Assembly (NCBI GenBank): GCA_933228675.1
Contig: OW121741.1
Coordinates: forward strand, 131,515,290-131,579,289
DNA length: 64,000 bases
DNA from: Stomorhina lunata
Taxonomy: Eukaryota > Arthropoda > Insecta > Diptera > Rhiniidae
Direction: 5' to 3'
A program made the translations under genes and the position numbers. The notes under the pieces are model-generated. The model did not search any database. It saw only the letters and a list, made by a program, of their open reading frames with translations, and was not told where the DNA came from. Positions 58,051 to 64,000 of the stretch are shown here, one piece after another (the stretch's first letter is position 1; every line of letters begins with the position of its first letter).

Positions 58051-60337
58051 TATACATCCTTCCAATATTACCCAGCAAATCAGCAAAATTAACATCCTCA
58101 AAACAATCTCAACAAAATTCTTTTTTTAAACATCAGCATTTTCTTTGAAAAAAAGGTACTATACCACATTTCCCGCACTTACCATATCCAGCAAGAAGGA
58201 TTATGCTGAAGCCAAATCCTGGACATGACCTTATCGCTTAAATCACAATATGTACCTTTAAGCGGTTACATAAAAATCTATATGTATATGAATTTAGATT
58301 CAATCCTTTGCCTTATATATAACCAACACTCAATAAATGTTTTCTGAAAAGGGTTTGCAAATAATTTTATGCAATTCTTAAGATCCTACCATCATCTATA
58401 AGGATAATGTAGCTATTTCCTAAAATTTTTCTTATATTTGTCAGAACAGAAAAAAACCCTTAACAAATTCTCTTAAACTTTTACGAGTTATAAAACAAAA
58501 TTTAAAAATAGGAAAATGCTTAACAATCTTTTTATAAAATACAAGAAGAATTCAATACAAAATGGCGACAAAATGCTTTCATTTTCCGTTTCTACGACCT
58601 CATTTCTAAATAATAAAAAAAATATACACAAAACAATTTAACACAAATACGCACATACTTTTAAATTTAAACTTATACACACACACGGATACGGATACAT
58701 ACCAATACTCTAACATTTAAATAACAAATGGAGAATAGGAAAATACGAAAATTTATATCCTGTTAGATTAACCAGCATTCACTCTATAACTGAACAAAAA
58801 TACAAACGAAAATATTATCTCGTAGACAATAAAATTCTATATAAATCCATTTTCACTCACACACACATACTCACACTCATTTAAAAGGATAACGTTGGGT
58901 TATAAAAAGAAATGGTTGATTTTAATTTATATTCTATATTGTAGTTTTTCTCTCAAAATTTTCTATAAATGAAAAAAAATCTTTAGTAAAAGCAGCAGTA
59001 AGGAAACACTATAGATTGCTGGTATATAAAAGAAAAATACATTTTTTGTTATTATTTATTTTATATAAAAAAAAGGTTTCCTATATACATACATTCATAC
59101 ATTGCCAAATATATACAACCATACAAAATATTTAATGGAATTTATTATTGAGAGCGCAGCCAAAATAAACCTGGGAATTGTATATAAGCAGAGCGAGCAA
59201 ACAATTAGAAATATTCATATAGTATACATTTAGGCGCCTGCGCTTTATTATAGAAAATTGAGCTCCTTTTTACCAATAACAAAATTTAACTACTCAAAAT
59301 GTTCCTCCATCTCTCTTCCTTCATTACACCAAGAAATTTTTCATTTCAGTTTTCAAAAAAAAATCTCTACTAGTGGGTGTTGGAAAAGAATTCAAAACAC
59401 CTTTTTTATATATATAAAAAAATACCTCTTCAAAACCCCCTAAAAACACCTTTTTTTATTCTTTATCAATCTCCCTTAAACCTATACAACCAAATATAAA
59501 TATTATTTAAAATCCTAGCAAATGTCCTGCCAAATTGAGCGTTTTTTCTCTTCTTTTTATTTATATAAGCTCTATTCTTGTTTAAATTGCATTTGTATGA
59601 GTTATATTTTTGCCTAAGATGCAAGAATATTTTATTCAGAAATATTTTTGAGCTGCAGCGTTTTTTTTTTCTTCTTTAATTGAGGTCGAAAGTTTAAAAT
59701 AACAATAGTTTAGAGCAGAGAGCAGCAGGCAGGAGAAAATATATGTTGGAAAATTTTGAAAAATTTTCAACTTAAAATTCAATTCAGGCAGCTAAGAAAA
59801 CCTTATCTTGAAAGACAGACTGACAGTTTGTTTAATATTTTAAAGCCTTTTAAAATGGAATTTAATTTATGAAAATTATAATGAATTCCTATTTTTAAAT
59901 TGAAGGAAATGTTTTACAATATTCTGAAATTTGGATATTTTTAAGTCTTATTATTAAGTTTTAGGTTTAAAAATAATTTTTGTCAATTTTTGATTCCAAA
60001 CAAAAAAAAAATTAGAAAAAATTTCCATACATTTTATAATTTGCTAAAAAATTTTCATGTATTTTAAAATTTGCAAAAAAAAAGAATTTCTAAAAATTTT
60101 GAAATTCATTCAGAAAATCAATAATATTTTTAGTGAGAAAATTATCATTGAATATAAATTTTGATACTTAAAAATCCAAAAGTTTATAAAAAAAATCGAT
60201 AAGTTAAGAAAAAAACAATTTTATACTTTTTATAATTTGCTAAACAATTTCCATAAATTTTAGAATTCCCAAAAAATAAATTCCATAAATTTTGAAACTC
60301 AACAAGAATTTCCACACAAATTTTCTTTTTTTTTTAA
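58051..60337. other. Unique AT-rich region
   Basis: 58066-58140 resembles 63145-63220 (AAAACAATCTCAACAA), a dispersed fragment. CACA-type short runs lie at about 58678 and 58855-58882. Near 60000-60300 are AAATTTCCATAAATTTT-type decayed repeats. No gene with a recognisable domain. Confidence 0.5.
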
Positions 60338-61560
60338 TTTTCTATAAATAGTAAATTTCCTATAAGTAGTCAATTTTCGAAGAATTTCCTATAAATTATC
60401 AATTTTCGAAAATTTTGCTATAAATAGTCAATTTTCGAAAAATTTCCTATAAATAATCAATTTTCGAAAAATTTCCTATAAGTTTCAATTTTCGAAAAAT
60501 TTGCTATAAGTAGTAAATTTTCAAAAAATTTCTTATAAATAGTAAATTTTCGTAAAATTTCCTATAAATTGCCAATTTTCGAAAAATTTCCTATAAAAAG
60601 TCAATTTTCGAAAAATTTCCTGTAAAAAGTCAATTTTCGAAAAATTTCCTATTAAAAGTCAATTTTCGAAAAATTTCCTATAAAAAGTAAATTTTTGAAA
60701 AATTTCCTATAAAAAGTCAATTTTTGAAAAACCCCCTATAAATTTTCAATTTTCGAAAAATTTCCTATAAATTTTCTCTTTTCGAAAAATTTCTTATAAA
60801 TAGTCAATTTTAAAAAACTTTCCTATAAATAGTATATTTTCGAAAAATTTCCTATAAACAGTCAATTTTTAAAAAATTTCCTATAAATAGTCAATTTTCA
60901 AAAAATTTACTATAAATAGTCAATTTTTCAAAAAATTTCCTATAAATAGTAAATTTTTCGAAAAATTTCCTATAAATAGTAAATTTTCGAAAAATTTCCT
61001 AAATATAGACAATATTCGAAAAATTTCCTATAAAAAGTCAATTTTCGAAATAATTTCCTATAAAAAGTCAATTTTCGAAAAATTTCCTATAAATAGCAAA
61101 TTTTCGAAAAATTTCCTATAAATAGCAAATTTTCGAAAAATTTCCTATAATTTTCGAAAAATTTCCTATAAATAATCAATTTTCGAAAAATTTCCTATAA
61201 ATAGTCAATTTTCGAAAAATTTCCTATAAATAGTCAATTTTCGAAAAATTTCCTATAAATAGTCAATTTTTGAAAAATTTCCTATAAATAGTCAATTTTC
61301 GAAAAATTTCCTATAAACAGTCAATTTTCGAAAAATTTCCTATAAATAGTCAATTTTCGAAAAATTTCCTATAAATAGTCAATTTTCGAAAAATTTCCTA
61401 TAAATAGTCAATTTTCGAAAAATTTCCTATAAATAGTCAATTTTCGAAAAATTTTCTATAAATAGTCAATTTTCGAAAAATTTCCTATAAATAGTCAATT
61501 TTCCAAAAAATTTCCTATAAAAAGTAAATTTTCGAAAAATTTCCTATAAATAGCAAATTT
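60338..61560 (+). repeat. 29-bp satellite array A11 (plus orientation)
   Basis: About 42 units, diverged at the left and uniform GTCAATT units at about 61175-61500. It overlaps the left copy of the 933-bp duplication. Confidence 0.95.
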
Positions 61561-62992
61561 CTGAAACTTTTCCTTTTATAAAGGAAATGTGTAAAAAGAA
61601 TTCGTAAATTTTAGATTTGCAAAAAATTTCCCTAAATTTAAAATATGCAAAAAAAAATCCATCTATTTTGTAATTCAACAAGAATTTCCATACAAAAATA
61701 TTATCAAATTGTTTTTTGTTAACAATTTTAAAAATTTTTGTACTTAAAACAAAAATCCACAATTAAAAAATTTATAAGAAAAAATTTCCATAAATTATAA
61801 AATTTATCAAAAAAATTTCCATACATTTTAAAATCTATAAAAAAAAATTTCCATAAATTTTAAAATCTATAAAAAATTTCCATAAATTTAAAAATCTATA
61901 AAAAAAATCCATAAATTTTGGTATTAAAAATTTTTTTTTAGAAAAATACCAAAATTTAAAAAAAAATCTATAAATATCAAATCTTGGAAAATATCCTACA
62001 AATAAGAAATTTTTGAGAAATTTCCCATAAATAGAACATTTTTGAGAAATTTCCCATAAAAAAAATTTCCTATAAATAGTCAATTTTCGAAAAATTTCCT
62101 ATAAATAATCAATTTTCGAAAAATTTCCTATAAATAGTCAATTTTCGAAAAATTTCCTATAAATAGTCAATTTTCGAAAAATTTCCTATAAATAGTCAAT
62201 TTTTGAAAAATTTCCTATAAATAGTCAATTTTCGAAAAATTTCCTATAAACAGTCAATTTTCGAAAAATTTCCTATAAATAGTCAATTTTCGAAAAATTT
62301 CCTATAAATAGTCAATTTTCGAAAAATTTCCTATAAATAGTCAATTTTCGAAAAATTTCCTATAAATAGTCAATTTTCGAAAAATTTTCTATAAATAGTC
62401 AATTTTCGAAAAATTTCCTATAAATAGTCAATTTTCCAAAAAATTTCCTATAAAAAGTAAATTTTCGAAAAATTTCCTATAAATAGCAAATTTCTGAAAC
62501 TTTTCCTTTTATAAAGGAAATGTGTAAAAAGAATTCGTAAATTTTAGATTTGCAAAAAATTTCCCTAAATTTAAAATATGCAAAAAAAATCCATCTATTT
62601 TGTAATTCAACAAGAATTTCCATACAAAAATATTATCAAATTGTTTTTTGTTAACAATTTTAAAAATTTTTGTACTTAAAACAAAAATCCACAATTAAAA
62701 AATTTATAAGAAAAAATTTCCATAAATTATAAAATTTATCAAAAAAATTTCCATACATTTTAAAATCTATAAAAAAAATTTCCATAAATTTTAAAATCTA
62801 TAAAAAATTTCCATAAATTTAAAAATCTATAAAAAAAAATCCATAAATTTTGGTATTAAAAATTTTTTTTTTAGAAAAATACCAAAATTTAAAAAAAAAT
62901 CTATAAATATCAAATCTTGGAAAATATCCTACAAATAAGAAATTTTTGAGAAATTTCCCATAAATAGAACATTTTTGAGAAATTTCCCATAA
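61128..62992 (+). repeat. 933-bp tandem duplication
   Basis: Landmarks repeat 932-933 bp apart: ATAATCAATTTTCG at 61171 and 62104; CTGAAACTTTTCC at 61561 and 62494; TACTTAAAACAAAAATCC at 61741 and 62673. Each copy holds a 29-bp satellite block plus about 500 bp of AAATTTCCATA-type filler. Only small homopolymer length differences are apparent, so it is very recent. It could also be an assembly artefact. Confidence 0.93.
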
Positions 62993-64000
62993 ATAGAAAA
63001 TTTTGTAAAAATTTTCTGTAAATTAGAATTTAATAAAAAATTGTCTATGAATTTTACTACTTTTTTAAAAATTCATATAAATAGCAAATTTTTGAGAAAT
63101 ATTCTATAATTAGCAAATTTTTTTTTAAATTTTCTTTACATCCCCCAGTAAAAATTAGCACATCAACAAAACAATCTCAACAAGATTCTTTTTCAATTCT
63201 CAAACTTCAGCATTTTTTTTCAAATACTTGAAGAAATGTATTTTCTGTCTTTAATTTTTATCTTCCTCTTGGCTTTAATTTAGTTTTGTTTTATGCCACC
63301 GTACCGGGTCTCTACCCAGAGTTTATCTCACGTATTGTATCTTCCTCTTATTTGATTGTGCTTAACTCCATGTGCCTTCATTTCCTTTTCAAAATTTTCT
63401 ATGAAACTTAAGCTTCTTCTATTGTATCATCGGTTTTGTCTTCAAGATTTTGAAAAATTGTACAATTTTCTAGCCATTGTAGTTCTTGTTGTTGCTGTTT
63501 CTTTGGAGGAATTGAGTTCCTCCAACAATGTTTGCTAAATGATTGGTTTCTCTAGATTTTTTCCTTTTTGTTTTTTTTTATGGCGTGTTCCTTCAAAATA
63601 CGTGACTCATCATAGAAGAAGGATAATTGTAGCATTCGGATTGAATGAAGAATTTCTATAGGTTTTGAACTCGTATCGGGTTGAATTAAATATGCACACA
63701 AAAGACTAGTAATTGTTTTAGGTATTTGATTAGAAGGATTTGCAAGGGGACAAGGAAAAAGAGAATTTTTTTTTTAATTTTTAGAAGGATATTTTCTTGA
63801 ATTCAATTTTTTTCAATTTTTGAAAATCTTAACAAAAAGAAATAATTTTGATATTTTACTTAAAAGAGAATTTTTCTTTAGAAAAATAGAAAATTTTGAA
63901 ATTTTTACTACAAAAGTAAAATTTTGTAAATTTAAGTTCAATGGCAAAATTTTTAAAATTTTACAAAAAATGTAAATTTTTTTTAATTAAACCAAAAAGT
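62993..64000. other. Unique AT-rich region to the window edge
   Basis: A dispersed fragment lies at 63145-63220. The sequence from 63240 is T-rich and more mixed, with a small GGGTCTCTACCC hairpin near 63307. The short plus-strand frame at 63356-63538 has no domain. I see no gene. Confidence 0.45.

Overview
The window is non-coding, very AT-rich eukaryotic DNA, most likely from a higher fly. Reasons: a Jockey/I-type LINE, decayed mariner genes, TA- and TTAA-flanked MITEs, Helitron-like elements, a brachyceran-type dispersed repeat carrying 'GATGTCCGTC', and CAG/GTT microsatellites. The species cannot be named from the sequence. The only long intact reading frame is the reverse transcriptase of the LINE at the left edge. 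I see no host protein-coding exon of normal size.

Layout. 1-2627: 3' part of the LINE. 2628-13000: three large arrays of one 29-bp satellite (+, -, +). 13077-13152: a strong candidate recursive splice site. 13263-18320: degenerate 28-bp repeats, a 154-bp mariner-type MITE and a 3-kb 28-bp satellite built on a 20-bp palindrome. 19866-22905: a different 28-bp satellite containing two perfect 56-bp-arm palindromes. 22906-28000: nested Helitron-like modules, MITEs and piggyBac-type elements. 28867-41200: six further blocks of the 29-bp satellite in both orientations, one holding a 200-N gap. 41241-41279: a second candidate recursive splice site. 43038-46432: a 31-bp and a 32-bp satellite. 46432-58050: mariner pseudogenes, a second Helitron-like copy, MITEs and longer-period tandem repeats. 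60338-62992: the 29-bp satellite again, with a 933-bp tandem duplication. The rest is low-complexity DNA.

Interpretation. Satellites and their decayed versions make up roughly half of the window. The two plus-strand sites of the form TACTAAT, then pyrimidine tract, then CAG|GTACGT, 28 kb apart, suggest that the whole window lies inside one giant intron of a plus-strand gene that is removed stepwise. This is an inference; no flanking exon is visible. If it is right, the pre-mRNA would carry kilobases of 29-nt repeats in both orientations, able to form very long hairpins. The 29-bp unit also contains a perfect consensus MEF2 site, which doubles as a TATA-like sequence, so the arrays present several hundred such sites.
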